64,000 bases of DNA, taken from JAFAMS01 sp963715815. Lineage in GTDB: Bacteria; Vulcanimicrobiota; Vulcanimicrobiia; Vulcanimicrobiales; Vulcanimicrobiaceae. A program made the position numbers and the translations under genes. The notes under the pieces are model-generated. The model was not told the DNA's origin and did not search any database. It worked only from the letters and a program-made list of their open reading frames with translations. The stretch is from assembly GCA_963715815.1 (NCBI GenBank), contig OY970278.1, forward strand, positions 2,232,001-2,296,000, in the 5' to 3' direction. Shown here one piece after another: positions 52,731 through 61,049 of the stretch (its first letter is position 1; each line of letters begins with the position of its first letter).

Positions 52731-53104
52731 TCTTCTTCATTTGCGGTTCGGCGCTTCGCGGCCAGCCTGACCACAAGAATCTGGGCGACGCACGCTTCGT
52801 TCGGGAAGCGCATACCGCCCCGCGATACCGTCTGCATTCGGTTCGCGACCAGCATCCCGGTATCTACGAAGTCGGTATCGGCGGCGTCTCGATTGCGGGC
52901 GAGCTCTATGAGTTCACGCCCGAACAGCACGCGCATCTACTCGCTCACGAACCGCCCGATCTCTACGAAGGGACGATCATCCTCGATGACGGCTCGACCG
53001 CCTCCGCGATGATTTATCCGCGCAAGCTCATCGAAGAGCGCGGGTACCCTGACATTTCGCACTTCGGCAGCTGGGCTGCATACAAAGCCGCGAAGATTTC
53101 TTAA
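52727..53104 (+). CDS. Stand-alone GGCT-like / allophanate hydrolase C-terminal-like protein
   Basis: 125 residues resembling the gamma-glutamylcyclotransferase fold and, more closely, the C-terminal domain of allophanate hydrolase: FFICGSALRG start, RFVREAHTAPRYRLH, GELYEFTPEQ and the terminal DISHFGSWAAYKA motif. In allophanate hydrolase this domain processes N-carboxycarbamate after the amidase step. Here the amidase half is absent, and the gene follows allC with an ATGA overlap. Because no ureidoglycolate lyase or amidohydrolase is visible, it may act on ureidoglycolate or a carbamate product (inference). Confidence 0.75.
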   Translation: MIFFICGSALRGQPDHKNLGDARFVREAHTAPRYRLHSVRDQHPGIYEVGIGGVSIAGELYEFTPEQHAHLLAHEPPDLYEGTIILDDGSTASAMIYPRKLIEERGYPDISHFGSWAAYKAAKIS

Positions 53105-53427
53105 CTTCCCCGGTACGTCGAGTAGCCCCACGGTGAAATCAGCAACGGGACGTGATACCGCTCTTCGCCTATGTCGATGCGGAATCGCACGGGAATCTCG
53201 TCGTAAAACGCTTCCGCACCGTTGCCCGCAAAATACGCGCCGACGGCAAAAATCAGCTCGTACCAGCCCGATGCCAGTTTCCCCCCGAACGGTGACGCGA
53301 TTCGGCCGTCAGCGTCGGTCGTGCCGCGCGCAAGCTCCGTACGTTCCCGACCGACACGATACAACCTGACGTTGACGCCGGCCGCAGGTACGCCGAGGGA
53401 AGTATCGAGCACGTGCGTCGAGAGCAT
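53101..53427 (-). CDS. uraH: 5-hydroxyisourate hydrolase (transthyretin-like)
   Basis: 108 residues with all family signatures: LSTHVLDTSLGVPA at the N-terminus, an internal Arg-rich strand, and the C-terminal YRGS. It hydrolyses 5-hydroxyisourate, the product of PuuD, to OHCU. The stop of puuD overlaps its ATG as TAATG. It ends convergent with the GGCT-like gene, overlapping by 4 bases. Confidence 0.94.
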   Translation of the reverse strand: MLSTHVLDTSLGVPAAGVNVRLYRVGRERTELARGTTDADGRIASPFGGKLASGWYELIFAVGAYFAGNGAEAFYDEIPVRFRIDIGEERYHVPLLISPWGYSTYRGS

Positions 53428-54629
53428 TAGGGTTGCTTTGCGCCCTCGATCTTTGCGCCTTCCGAAATCCAGGCTCCGATCTGCGCGCGCTCATCCTGCG
53501 TCATATTGGTGAGGTTGCCGAGCGGCATATTTTGCGTGAGGACGGCCTGCGCTTCGATGCGCGCGGCGTTCGCCTGGATGTGCTCGGGCGTGTCGAGCAA
53601 CACGCCGCCCGGCGGCGCGCTAAAACCGGGCTGCGTTGGATGCGCCGCATGACAGGCTGCGCAGCGCTCGTTGAAAATCGGCGCGACCTTAGCAAACGTC
53701 ACCGTCTTCGAGACCGCAGCCGTTCGTGGCGCAAGGGCAAGCGCGACGACGATCACGAGCACGCCGGCTCCGACTAGGAGCCACGGAACGTACCGCTGCT
53801 TGTGCGTCAGTAAGAAGAATTGGCGTACCAGAATCGAGGCGAGACTCAGCACCGCGAGCGCCTCCCAACCATACGCGCTGCCATACGTAATCGGATAGTG
53901 ATTGCTGATCATTGTGAACAGCACGGGGAGCGTGAAGTACGTATTGTGAACGGAACGTGTCTTGCCCAGCAAACCCGGACGTGGATCGGGTTCCTCGCCG
54001 CGACGAATCTGCGCAAGCATTTTGCGCTGACCGGGGATGATGACGTTCGAGACGTTCGCAACCATGATCGTCCCGATGATCGCGCCGATGTGAATGTACG
54101 CCGCACGCGCGCCGAAGACGTGCAAAAGACCCCACGCCGCCAGAACGAGAAACGCGTAAACGGCAACACCGAGCACGACCGGCTGCCGCTCGAACACCTT
54201 GCAAAGCGCATCGTAGACCAGCCATCCCAGTACGATCGAAGCAATGCTGATTCCAATCGCTGCCGGCGGCGTGAGATCGAGGACGTTCTTGTCGATCAGC
54301 AGCGTGCTGGCACTCGACCAATAAACGATCGCGAGCATCGCCATGCCGGAAAGCCACGTCGAATACGCTTCCCACTTGAACCAGTGCAGATGCTCCGTCA
54401 GCGGCTCGCGCTTCGGTCCGGTCGGATACTTCTGATTGTGATAAAATCCGCCGCCGTGCACCGACCACAGCTCACCCGAGACGCCGTTCGCGGTATCCGC
54501 AGCGTCTTTTGCCGGCAGCAAGTTGTTATCGAGCCAGACGAAATAAAACGATGCGCCGATCCACGCAATGCCGGCCGTGAGATGAAACCACCGCACGAGC
54601 AGATTGAGCCAGTCCAAGACGTACGGCAT
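53427..54629 (-). CDS. puuD: Urate hydroxylase PuuD with C-terminal cytochrome c
   Basis: 400 residues: a membrane domain of about eight helices (LLVRWFHLTAGIAWIGASF, NLLPAK, NVSNVIIPGQRKML) and a C-terminal cytochrome c domain with heme motif CAACH and distal Met region. PuuD oxidises urate to 5-hydroxyisourate and passes electrons to the respiratory chain, so no H2O2 forms. It lies between uraD and uraH in one short operon with 1-base overlaps, covering three successive steps. Confidence 0.94.
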   Translation of the reverse strand: MPYVLDWLNLLVRWFHLTAGIAWIGASFYFVWLDNNLLPAKDAADTANGVSGELWSVHGGGFYHNQKYPTGPKREPLTEHLHWFKWEAYSTWLSGMAMLAIVYWSSASTLLIDKNVLDLTPPAAIGISIASIVLGWLVYDALCKVFERQPVVLGVAVYAFLVLAAWGLLHVFGARAAYIHIGAIIGTIMVANVSNVIIPGQRKMLAQIRRGEEPDPRPGLLGKTRSVHNTYFTLPVLFTMISNHYPITYGSAYGWEALAVLSLASILVRQFFLLTHKQRYVPWLLVGAGVLVIVVALALAPRTAAVSKTVTFAKVAPIFNERCAACHAAHPTQPGFSAPPGGVLLDTPEHIQANAARIEAQAVLTQNMPLGNLTNMTQDERAQIGAWISEGAKIEGAKQP

Positions 54630-55129
54630 CAGTCGATCAAACTTACCAGGCGCAAACGCGCGATCTTGCCGATCTCGCGCAAAGCAGTCGCGATTTCTGT
54701 TTCGCGTTCGTTGCTCGCGCGCTGCTCCAGCGCTTCCAGAATCGAGCTCTTCGTCTGCTCACGAACGCAAATGACAAAAGGGAAGCCGAAACGCGCACGA
54801 TACGAAGCATTCAGCGTATCGAACAGCTCGGTCTCCTCGGGCGTAAGCCGATTGAGACCTGCCGCGGCCTGTTCGCCTGTCGACGCCGGCGTCAGATGTT
54901 CAACGCGACCCAAGTCGGGATGGGCGGCGATCAATGCGACGCGCCGCTCGAGCGAGCTTTCGGCAACAATCGCATTCATGCACGCTGCCAGCGCGTCGAG
55001 GTCGGTGAACGGCCGCCGCTCCGAGGCGAGCTCCGCGATCCACGGTGAGCCCTCGAAAGCGAAGCCGACTGCCGCGACGAACGAATCTCGCTCGGCCGTA
55101 TTGAGATCGGCGACAGTCATCTTCCGCAT
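54629..55129 (-). CDS. uraD: OHCU decarboxylase
   Basis: 166 residues with the family motifs FEGSPWIAELA, LIAAHPDLG, TPEETELFDTLNASYRARFGFPF and ERETEIATALREI. It converts 2-oxo-4-hydroxy-4-carboxy-5-ureidoimidazoline to S-allantoin. ATG 55129 or ATG 55120 could be the start; GGAAG abuts the latter too closely. The start is only about 15 bases from the divergent deaminase start at 55145, so its promoter must lie inside that gene. Confidence 0.92.
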   Translation of the reverse strand: MRKMTVADLNTAERDSFVAAVGFAFEGSPWIAELASERRPFTDLDALAACMNAIVAESSLERRVALIAAHPDLGRVEHLTPASTGEQAAAGLNRLTPEETELFDTLNASYRARFGFPFVICVREQTKSSILEALEQRASNERETEIATALREIGKIARLRLVSLID

Positions 55130-55144
55130 CGGCCCATCTTCGCT

Positions 55145-56494
55145 ATGACGACGCTTCTCCTGCGCCACGCGCGCCTGCTCGCGACATTCGACGACGCCGA
55201 TCGGACGTTCGAGGACGGCGGAATCTTCGCGCGCGACGGCGTCATCGAATACGCCGGTTCGAGCAACGGCCTTCCGCCGAGCGCCGATGTTACGATCGAT
55301 GCGAGTGGGATGGTCGTCCTGCCGGGGCTGGTCAACACTCACCATCACTTCTTTCAGACGCTGACGCGCAATCTCCCGATCGCCCAAGACGTGCCGCTCT
55401 TTCCGTGGCTCGTCGCGCACTATCCGATCTGGGGTCGCATCACGCCAGAGGGTCTGCGCTCGGCAACGGCGATCGCAATCGCCGAGCTGATGCTTTCAGG
55501 CTGTACGACCGCAGCGGATCACGGCTACATCTGGAAGAACGGCGCGCGCCTCGACGATCAGATCGACGTCGCGCGCGAGATGGGTCTTCGCTTTCACGCC
55601 TCGCGCGGCTCGATGTCGATCGGCAAATCAAAGGGCGGACTCCCACCCGATGACCTGGTTGAAGACGAAGACGCCATTCTGCAGGATTGCGTCCGCGTGG
55701 TCGACGCGTATCACGATTCGGCGCGTTTCGCCATGACGCGCATCGTGATCGCGCCCTGTTCGCCGTTTTCAGTCTCGACCGATTTGATGCGGGCGAGCGC
55801 CGCACTAGCGCGAAAGCGTAGTTTAACGCTGCACACGCACCTGTGTGAGACGCGTGACGAAGAAATGTACTGTCTCGAACATTTCGGAAAGCGGCCGGTT
55901 GCGCTTGCGGCGAGCTTGGATTGGACCGGGCCCGACGTCTGGTACGCGCACGGAATCGTAATGAATGACGAGGAGATCCGACTCTTAGGCCAATCTCGAA
56001 CCGGCGTCGCGCACTGTCCAAGCTCGAACATGCGCCTCGGCTCCGGTATCGCTCCGCTTCTTGCACAGCATCAGAGCGGTATGAGGGTCGGAATCGGCGT
56101 CGACGGATCCGCCTCAAACGATGCATCGCATCTTCTCGAAGAAATACGTCAGGCAATGCTTCTGCAGCGTGTCGTGCACGGTGCCGCCGCACTTTCGGCG
56201 CGCGATTCGTTGCGATTCGGGACACGCGGCGGCGCGGCGGTGCTTGGTCGCGACGATATCGGCTATCTCGCCCCTAACATGGCTGCCGACTTCATCGGCG
56301 TTCGCCTCGATACGCTTTCGCTTGCGGGTGGCGCCGTCCACGATCCCCTTGCGGCACTCATCTTTTGTCGCACGCCTGAAGTCGATCTCAGCGTGATCGC
56401 GGGAAAGATTCGCGTGCGCGACGGAAGCCTCGTCGGCGTCGATGTCGACGCCCTCGTCGAGCGTCACAACGAACTCGCTCGCGCACTCATCTAA
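55145..56494 (+). CDS. 8-oxoguanine deaminase-type amidohydrolase
   Basis: 449 residues, COG0402 aminohydrolase: metal motif VNTHHHFFQTLTR, HASRGSM, LTLHTHLCET, HGIVMNDEE and VGIGVDGSASNDASH. HHHFFQT and DGSASND are typical of 8-oxoguanine deaminase, with related hydroxyatrazine hydrolases as alternatives. It would yield urate from 8-oxoguanine or xanthine from guanine and so feed the pathway. It is followed after 9 bases by the VOC gene. Confidence 0.9.
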   Translation: MTTLLLRHARLLATFDDADRTFEDGGIFARDGVIEYAGSSNGLPPSADVTIDASGMVVLPGLVNTHHHFFQTLTRNLPIAQDVPLFPWLVAHYPIWGRITPEGLRSATAIAIAELMLSGCTTAADHGYIWKNGARLDDQIDVAREMGLRFHASRGSMSIGKSKGGLPPDDLVEDEDAILQDCVRVVDAYHDSARFAMTRIVIAPCSPFSVSTDLMRASAALARKRSLTLHTHLCETRDEEMYCLEHFGKRPVALAASLDWTGPDVWYAHGIVMNDEEIRLLGQSRTGVAHCPSSNMRLGSGIAPLLAQHQSGMRVGIGVDGSASNDASHLLEEIRQAMLLQRVVHGAAALSARDSLRFGTRGGAAVLGRDDIGYLAPNMAADFIGVRLDTLSLAGGAVHDPLAALIFCRTPEVDLSVIAGKIRVRDGSLVGVDVDALVERHNELARALI

Positions 56495-56503
56495 AGGAGT
56501 CTC

Positions 56504-56890
56504 ATGATCGTCATCGATTCGCTCGACCATCTGGTGCTCACGGTGCGCGATCTCGACGCGACCCGCAAGTTTTATTGCGACGTGCTGGGGATGAAATTCG
56601 AGACGTTCGGCGAGGGCCGTACCGCGGTGCACTTCGGCACGCAAAAAATCAATCTGCACGTCGTCGGAAAGGAATTCGAGCCAAGGGCCGAGCGCGCAAC
56701 GGCCGGATCAGGTGATCTCTGCTTCTTGACCTCGGTTCCGCTCGATACCGTCATTGAAACTTTGCGCTCGAACGGCATCGCCATTGTGCTTGGTCCCGTT
56801 CCCAAGACCGGTGCTCAAGGTCCGATCCGCTCCGTTTACGTGCGCGACCCCGACCTCAACTTGATCGAAATCTCGAACCTGATGGTCTAG
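56504..56890 (+). CDS. VOC-superfamily (glyoxalase-like) protein
   Basis: 128 residues with two beta-alpha-beta-beta-beta modules: IDSLDHLVLTVRDLDATRKFY at the start and a C-terminal VYVRDPDLNLIEISN metal-ligand strand. VOC members include glyoxalases, dioxygenases and lyases. AAAGGAG lies 5 bases before ATG 56504. The last 183 bases are antisense to the 3' end of the xanthine dehydrogenase frame. The reaction within purine catabolism is unknown. Confidence 0.88.
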   Translation: MIVIDSLDHLVLTVRDLDATRKFYCDVLGMKFETFGEGRTAVHFGTQKINLHVVGKEFEPRAERATAGSGDLCFLTSVPLDTVIETLRSNGIAIVLGPVPKTGAQGPIRSVYVRDPDLNLIEISNLMV

Positions 56891-59800
56891 TGCGCGCAGG
56901 ACTCGTTCCGGCGTCATCGGCAGATCGCTGACCCATGCGCCGGTCGCGTCGTGAATCGCAGCAGCGACCGCGGGCGCAAACGGGATGAGCGGCATCTCTG
57001 CAACGCCACGCGCGCCGAATGGCCCGTTCGGATCGGGGTTCTCGAGAATGACCGGATAAATTTCGGCGGGCATGTCGAGCGCCGTAGGCAAGAGATACGT
57101 CGACAAATGCGGCGTAACGATCTTGCCGTCGATTGAGATGAAGTTTTCCGTGAGCGCGTAGCCGACGGCTTGCGCGAGGCAGCCTTCGATCTGACCCTCG
57201 ACGAGCTGACGATTGATCGCGCGGCCAACGTCATGCACGCTGATCACACGCAAGACGCGCGTAACGCCGGTTCGCGTGTCGACTTCGACCTCAACCGCTT
57301 GCGCCGCGTATCCATAAGCGAAGTGCGGAGTGCCGCGACCGGTTTGCGGATCGAGCGCCGTCGTTCCGCCTGGTTGATATTTGACCGTCGCGTTGGGCGG
57401 TTCGCCGCGATGCCATGCCGCGAGCGCCGCTTCGCATGCGTCTTTTACGGCGCGTCCGCCAAAGAGCGTCATGCGCGACGCAGACGCTGAGCCGGCGTTC
57501 GGCGTCAAACTCGAGTCGTCGACAATCATGCGAATCAAGCTCAAATCGATCTTAAGGGCCTTCGCCGCGATCTGGCGCAGGATCATGTGCGAGCCTTGTC
57601 CGACTTCCGCCGCTCCTATCGCGACCGATGCGCCACGCACGATCTCACCCGCGACGTTGAGCGAGACCGTCGCCGTCGCCTGATCCGGAAACCCAAACGA
57701 ATATCCGATGTTCTTCATGCCGCAGGCGATTCCGACGCCACGTTTCACGTGCGGCTCGTACGAGCGCGAGGGCGACATCCGTGCGCCGACTTCGTTGATG
57801 CAACGGTCGAACACAGATTGCGCGCTGACGCCATCCGGCAACGGCTCGCCGGTCGGCTCGATGTCACCCTCGCGGTAGAGGTTCTTGCGGCGCATGTCGA
57901 TCGGGTCAATCTCGAGCGCGTGCGCGAGTCGCGTCACCATCGACTCGGCTGAAAAGTGGGCTTGCGGAGCGCCGAATCCCCGGAACGCGCCGCTTGGGAT
58001 GTTGTTCGTGTATGTTACGCACGCGTCGGTTTCGACGCTCTCGACCCGGTATGGACCCGTCGCAAACGTCAGCCCGCATTTGAGAACCTCGGCCGACGTT
58101 GATGCGTACGCGCCGCCGTCGGCGATCATCGACGTCTTGGCAGCAACGATGCGTCCGTCGCGCATCGCTCCCCACTTCGTCGTGATCCGGAACGGATGCC
58201 GCTTATGGTGCCCGATGATCGACTCGTCGCGCGTCCACGTCATCGCTACGGACCGCTTCAACTTCCACGCAGCCAGAGCGACCAGCGGCGTCAACGAAAG
58301 ATCTTCACGCCCACCGAAAGCGCCGCCGATCTTTGCATAGCGAACGATGACGTCGTCCTCTTGTAAGGAGAATAGCGCGGCCAACTGTCGCCGGTCTTCG
58401 TGCAGCCACTGACCTGCCGTCTCAACGACGAGGCGCTCCTCTTCCCAATACGCGATCGCGGCATCCGGTTGAAGGTAGGCGTGCTCTTGCCAGCTCGTCG
58501 TGAACGTCGCTTCAACGACAACGTCTGCTGATTCGAGTGCTTCCCCAATCGGTAAACCGTGCACGATCTTTTGCCGCAGCAAGACGTTATCGCGATCCGC
58601 GTGCACGCGTGGTGCACCCGGCTCGATCGCTGCGCGCGGATCCGTCAGCGCCGGGAGGTCTTCGTACTCGACGACGACGAGCGCGGCCGCCTCGCGAGCA
58701 ACCTCCGCGCTATCGGCAACGACAAGCGCAACGCGATCGCCGTAGAAGCGAACGATATCCTCGCACAACAGCGGTTGATCAGCCTCGATCAAACCGAAAC
58801 GGTTATGCGGAACGTCCTGTGCCAAGAGCACTGCGTGCACACCCGCGCACGCAAGCGCAGCCGACGAATCGATTCGCAGAATGCGCGCATGTGCACGATG
58901 CGCGAAAACGGCGGCGGCCTGCAGCATGTCCGGCTGAATCAGATCGGCCGGATACATCGCCGTTCCGTTGACTTTCTCGAGCGCGTCTGCTCGTGGTTTT
59001 TCGAGCTTGACGATCGTCTCGTCCATCGCATCGAGAATCTTGCGGTAACCCGTGCAGCGGCAGAGGTTTCCACTGATCGCGACCTGCGCATCGTCGCGCG
59101 TCGGCGTGGCGCGCTCTTCCATAAATTTCGCGCCGGCCATCAGCATCCCGGGAATACAGAATCCACACTGTACGGAGCCGCGATCGATATAGGCTTGCTG
59201 GAGCGGATGCAGTCGATCGCCGCTCAGACCTTCGATCGTAGTAAGGTGTGCGCCGTGCGCCTGCGCGGCGGGAACGAGACACGACATCACGGCCTGCCCG
59301 TCGAGCCACACCGTACATGCGCCGCACTCGCCTTCAGCGCAGCCTTCCTTCGAACCGGTTAAGCCGTAATCACGCAGTGCGTTCAGCAGCGTTTTGTGCT
59401 GCGCATTTTCCAACCTACACGGTTCACCATTGAGAGTCGTTTCGATCAACCCATCGAACTCGAGCGCGGCGCGAACCGGCATTTCGGTTTCGAGCAAGAC
59501 GGGATCTTCCGGAAAGTTGTCGGCTTCCGCGCCATCCTTGAGCGTCTCGAGCGCTTGCACCACGAGAGCCCGTACGGCTCGGCGACGGTAGTCCGCGGAA
59601 CCGCGCAGATCGCCGATCGGCGCGATCGCTTCGACCGCTAGCTCCGCTGCGTGCTCGATCGTTGCAGGCTCGAGGTTGTTGCCCATCAAGACGCCTTCGG
59701 CTTCCGGCGCACGCACGATCGTCGGTCCCACACAGCCGATCGCGATCGACGCTTCTTCTATCTTCAGGCCGTCAAACCGGAGTACGATCGCAACGTTGAC

Positions 59801-60397
59801 GACGGAGATTGCTTGCGCACGTCGCAACCCGAGCTTGAGAAAAATTCCGCGCCGCTCTACATCGAGTCCGGGGAAGCGAATCTCACGGACTATCTCGTCA
59901 GGGCGAAGTGCAGTCGCGCGGAAGCCTGTATAGAACTCCTCGAGCAGCAGCGTCCGCGTCCCCCCGGCGCTCGCAAGAACGATTTCCGCCCCGAGCGCGA
60001 TCAGGGGGGCAATCGTATCGTTCGCCGGCGAGGCGGTCACCAAGTTTCCGGCGATCGTCGCGCGCGCGCGAATCTGCGGTGCGCCTACCTCTATACATGC
60101 TTGCGCGAGCGGCAGCAAGGCATCACGGAGATTGGCTTCCCGCAGGACGTCATTATGTGTCGCGAGCGCGCCGATGCGAACGACGTCGCCGTCTTGGCGC
60201 ACGAAGCGCAAATCCCAGATCCCGGTGAGATCGATGAGGTGTTCAGCCGGGCGGACGCCGCGCTGCTGCTCGACGATGAGATCGGTCCCGCCTGCAACGA
60301 GGCGCGTGCGAGCAGGCGCATCGCGTAATTCACGCAGCGCCGCCTCCAGCGTTGAGGGCCGGCTAACCGTCTTCCACATCGTTTTTTGGAAGGACAT
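56708..60397 (-). CDS. Xanthine dehydrogenase, single chain FAD-FeS-Mo fusion
   Basis: 1229 residues with three domains in the order FAD (about 1-300; VAGGTDLI and TIAGNLVTASPANDT), two [2Fe-2S] centres (about 315-470; GCAEGECGACTVW, then CGFC and CRCTGY), and molybdopterin (about 480-1170; GGAFGGRED, RGFGAPQ, EVGQGSH and GARGVAEMP with the catalytic Glu). It oxidises hypoxanthine and xanthine to urate. Eukaryotic fusions run FeS-FAD-Mo, so the order here is different. The last about 58 residues after RVLRALDH are a non-homologous extension antisense to the VOC gene. ATG 60379 is an alternative start. Confidence 0.92.
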   Translation of the reverse strand: MSFQKTMWKTVSRPSTLEAALRELRDAPARTRLVAGGTDLIVEQQRGVRPAEHLIDLTGIWDLRFVRQDGDVVRIGALATHNDVLREANLRDALLPLAQACIEVGAPQIRARATIAGNLVTASPANDTIAPLIALGAEIVLASAGGTRTLLLEEFYTGFRATALRPDEIVREIRFPGLDVERRGIFLKLGLRRAQAISVVNVAIVLRFDGLKIEEASIAIGCVGPTIVRAPEAEGVLMGNNLEPATIEHAAELAVEAIAPIGDLRGSADYRRRAVRALVVQALETLKDGAEADNFPEDPVLLETEMPVRAALEFDGLIETTLNGEPCRLENAQHKTLLNALRDYGLTGSKEGCAEGECGACTVWLDGQAVMSCLVPAAQAHGAHLTTIEGLSGDRLHPLQQAYIDRGSVQCGFCIPGMLMAGAKFMEERATPTRDDAQVAISGNLCRCTGYRKILDAMDETIVKLEKPRADALEKVNGTAMYPADLIQPDMLQAAAVFAHRAHARILRIDSSAALACAGVHAVLLAQDVPHNRFGLIEADQPLLCEDIVRFYGDRVALVVADSAEVAREAAALVVVEYEDLPALTDPRAAIEPGAPRVHADRDNVLLRQKIVHGLPIGEALESADVVVEATFTTSWQEHAYLQPDAAIAYWEEERLVVETAGQWLHEDRRQLAALFSLQEDDVIVRYAKIGGAFGGREDLSLTPLVALAAWKLKRSVAMTWTRDESIIGHHKRHPFRITTKWGAMRDGRIVAAKTSMIADGGAYASTSAEVLKCGLTFATGPYRVESVETDACVTYTNNIPSGAFRGFGAPQAHFSAESMVTRLAHALEIDPIDMRRKNLYREGDIEPTGEPLPDGVSAQSVFDRCINEVGARMSPSRSYEPHVKRGVGIACGMKNIGYSFGFPDQATATVSLNVAGEIVRGASVAIGAAEVGQGSHMILRQIAAKALKIDLSLIRMIVDDSSLTPNAGSASASRMTLFGGRAVKDACEAALAAWHRGEPPNATVKYQPGGTTALDPQTGRGTPHFAYGYAAQAVEVEVDTRTGVTRVLRVISVHDVGRAINRQLVEGQIEGCLAQAVGYALTENFISIDGKIVTPHLSTYLLPTALDMPAEIYPVILENPDPNGPFGARGVAEMPLIPFAPAVAAAIHDATGAWVSDLPMTPERVLRALDHQVRDFDQVEVGVAHVNGADRTLSTGLGNGTKHNGDAVRAQSFNDGIERNRGQEAEIT

Positions 60398-60444
60398 AAG
60401 TTCAGGGGGCTACGGCATGAAACCCTCGAAAGCACGCCCCTCCC

Positions 60445-60747
60445 ATGCATCTGACTGACGTTGAGCGCGATAAGCTTTTGCTTTCATACGCGGCTGAATT
60501 GGCATGGCGCCGCCATAAGCGAGGCGTTCGCCTCAACTATCCCGAGGCAATCGCGGTCATTTCGTCGTTTGTCCTCGAGGGCGCTCGTGACGGCGTCTCG
60601 GTCGCCGATCTCATGGAGCGGGGCCGTAGCGTTTTGACGCGCGATGATGTCATGGACGGCATCCCTGAGATGCTGCATGAAGTCCAAGTCGAGGCGACGT
60701 TCCCCGACGGCACAAAGCTCGTGACGATCCACGAGCCTATCCCATGA
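60445..60747 (+). CDS. ureA: Urease subunit gamma
   Basis: 100 residues, the full length of UreA: HLTDVERDKLLLSYAAELA and the ARRR/NYPEAIAVISSFVLEGARDG core, ending in VQVEATFPDGTKLVTIHEP. It is a structural part of urease. There is no obvious ribosome-binding site before ATG 60445. It begins 47 bases from the divergent xanthine dehydrogenase start, so both could share a control region. ATGA overlap with ureB. Confidence 0.97.
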   Translation: MHLTDVERDKLLLSYAAELAWRRHKRGVRLNYPEAIAVISSFVLEGARDGVSVADLMERGRSVLTRDDVMDGIPEMLHEVQVEATFPDGTKLVTIHEPIP

Positions 60748-61049
60748 AGCCGGGCGAAACATTTCCGGCATCCGGCAATATCGAGCTGCGCGCCGGCCGC
60801 GCGCGCCGCACCATCGATGTCAAGAACACCGGTGATCGACCGATTCAGGTCGGCTCGCACGCACACTTCGCCGAAGTGAACGATGCGCTCGTCTTCGATC
60901 GAGCAGCCGCTCACGGTATGTGCCTCGACATTCCCGCGGGTACTGCGATTCGTTTCGAACCGGGTGTCGAACGACCGGTCGACGTAGTCGCAATCGGCGG
61001 AGAGCGCCGCATCGTTGGGTTACGCGGTAAGGTCAACGGCAAACTGTGA
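60744..61049 (+). CDS. ureB: Urease subunit beta
   Basis: 101 residues with the UreB motifs PGETFPASGNIELR, NTGDRPIQVGSHAHFAEVN and GTAIRFEPG. A structural subunit of the urease trimer. ATGA and GTGA overlaps join it to ureA and ureC. Confidence 0.97.
   Translation: MKPGETFPASGNIELRAGRARRTIDVKNTGDRPIQVGSHAHFAEVNDALVFDRAAAHGMCLDIPAGTAIRFEPGVERPVDVVAIGGERRIVGLRGKVNGKL

Noticed and set aside
53820..55148. 442-codon plus-strand frame
   Set aside because: Lies antisense to puuD and uraD, both with clear family motifs; the product is Arg-rich without domains.
54629..55420. Longer uraD with about 97 extra N-terminal residues
   Set aside because: The extension is antisense to the 8-oxoguanine deaminase gene and does not match the family.
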